Below the pieces are notes generated by a model. It was not told where the DNA came from, did no database searches, and worked only from the letters and a program-made list of their open reading frames with translations. From an uncultured Collinsella sp. (lineage in GTDB: Bacteria; Actinomycetota; Coriobacteriia; Coriobacteriales; Coriobacteriaceae), in assembly GCA_900752425.1 (NCBI GenBank), contig CAADVE010000007.1, positions 1 through 14,355 of the forward strand: a DNA stretch of 14,355 nt, in the 5' to 3' direction. Of this stretch, positions 13,638-14,355 are shown one piece after another. How positions within the stretch are numbered: position 1 is the first letter of the stretch; the number at the start of each line of letters is the position of its first letter. Position numbers and translations under genes: made by a program.

Positions 13638-14355
13638 TTAGCGCTTGCGGGGGATGAGTTTGGTGCGGCGCAGGTGGATCATCTCGGCTGCGATGGAGAC
13701 GGCGATCTCCTCGGGGTCCTCGGCCTCGATGGCGACTCCGATCGGCAGGTGCAGCTCGTTGATTTGCTCCTGCGTAAAGCCCTCCTGCTCCAGGCGGGCG
13801 CGCACAAAGGCCGTCTTTCGGCGCGAGCCCAAGCAGCCCAGATAGGCGGGTTTGGCGCGCATGGCCTGGATCACCACGTCGATATCGGACTTGTGACCCG
13901 CCGTGGCGACCACCACCAGGTCGCGCGGGCCGATGGGGCATTGCTCGCCCAGGTTCTTGTAATCGACCAGACGACGGTCATAGACCCCGGGCACCCATTC
14001 GGGGGTCAGCGTGCCGGGACGGTCGTCGCAAACCACGACGGCAAAGCCCGCCGCCGTGAGCACCCGCGCCGTCGCAGCGCCCACGTGGCCGCAGCCAAAG
14101 ATATAGGTCAGGCCCTCGGGGCAGAGCGTCTCGATGTGCGCCGCGGGAATCTCGGAGGCCGCGTTGGTGTAGGTGACCCTACTCCCCTCCTCCACCAGCG
14201 AAAGCCCGGGGCAGCCCGCAATGGTGCGGCGCGATTCCTCGCCATGGTACTCGGCCACATCGCACTCGAGCGCGCTCGCGATAAACGGCTCAAAGTCGAT
14301 GGCGAAGTCGCCGAAGCGCCGATAGGCCCAAGAGTCGGCAACCCGCCGGAACAAC
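13638..14355 (-). CDS. XdhC/CoxI-family protein, 3' part (5' end outside window)
   Basis: About 239 residues are visible; the frame is open to the right edge, and a TTG near the edge is unlikely to be the true start. The central part has a Rossmann motif, LTYIFGCGHVGAATARVL, followed by the acidic VVVCDDRP turn, as in the XdhC C-terminal domain. Then come DLVVVATAGHKSD, YLGCLGSRRKT and LHLPIGVAIEAEDPEEIAVSIAAEMI, the family signature blocks. Members bind and sulfurate molybdenum cofactor for insertion into xanthine dehydrogenase-type hydroxylases. The first XdhC domain is mostly missing here. No molybdenum hydroxylase gene is in view; it would lie to the right. It is on the same strand as rplE but separated by the palindrome and a promoter. 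Confidence 0.88.
   Translation of the reverse strand, partial: LFRRVADSWAYRRFGDFAIDFEPFIASALECDVAEYHGEESRRTIAGCPGLSLVEEGSRVTYTNAASEIPAAHIETLCPEGLTYIFGCGHVGAATARVLTAAGFAVVVCDDRPGTLTPEWVPGVYDRRLVDYKNLGEQCPIGPRDLVVVATAGHKSDIDVVIQAMRAKPAYLGCLGSRRKTAFVRARLEQEGFTQEQINELHLPIGVAIEAEDPEEIAVSIAAEMIHLRRTKLIPRKR

Overview
The window carries a largely intact ribosomal-protein / RNA-polymerase gene block on the minus strand of a GC-rich Gram-positive bacterium. The gene order, the type Z (zinc) S14, the zinc-type adenylate kinase LID, the zinc-less S4 and the protein style point to an actinobacterium of the Coriobacteriia, possibly a Collinsella relative. That placement is inferred from protein character alone, because no rRNA gene is present.

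Layout, left to right. 1-725 (+): the C-terminal end of a penicillin-binding protein with its KTG box and a long low-complexity tail, closed by a strong terminator at 748-788. 829-863: a terminator reading the other way, for argR. From 913 on, every gene is on the minus strand, so transcription runs from high to low coordinates. 913-1350 is argR, 1483-2523 an unusual GT2-like glycosyltransferase and 2685-3509 truA. 3545-3575 is a textbook terminator. Above it lies the spc/alpha series, read from 13326 down to 3602: rplE, rpsZ, rpsH, rplF, rplR, rpsE, rpmD, rplO, secY, adk, map, infA, rpmJ, rpsM, rpsK, rpsD, rpoA, rplQ. 13327-13637 has no gene but holds a promoter, a foldable leader and a 67-bp near-perfect palindrome. 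13638-14355 is the 3' part of an XdhC/CoxI-family gene that runs off the right edge.

How the genes work together: the central block makes 50S and 30S proteins, the RNA polymerase alpha subunit, the SecY translocon channel, initiation factor IF1, and the enzymes adenylate kinase and methionine aminopeptidase. Most gaps are 2-35 nt, and some genes overlap (adk/map by 4 nt, rplO/secY by 7 nt). Longer, foldable gaps occur before rpsZ, rpsH, rplR, infA and rpmJ. A TTACGA-N17-TAGAAT promoter candidate lies before infA and a TGGAAA-N17-TATAGT candidate before rplE.

The main oddity is that the spc series starts at rplE. The usual partners rplN and rplX are not upstream; the XdhC-family gene and the palindrome are there instead. 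Apart from this junction, the spacer structures, the atypical GT2 gene and the ArgR ligand-site substitution, the content is housekeeping. I see no CRISPR array, transposase, toxin-antitoxin pair, defence system or tRNA gene, and no convincing undescribed multi-gene system.
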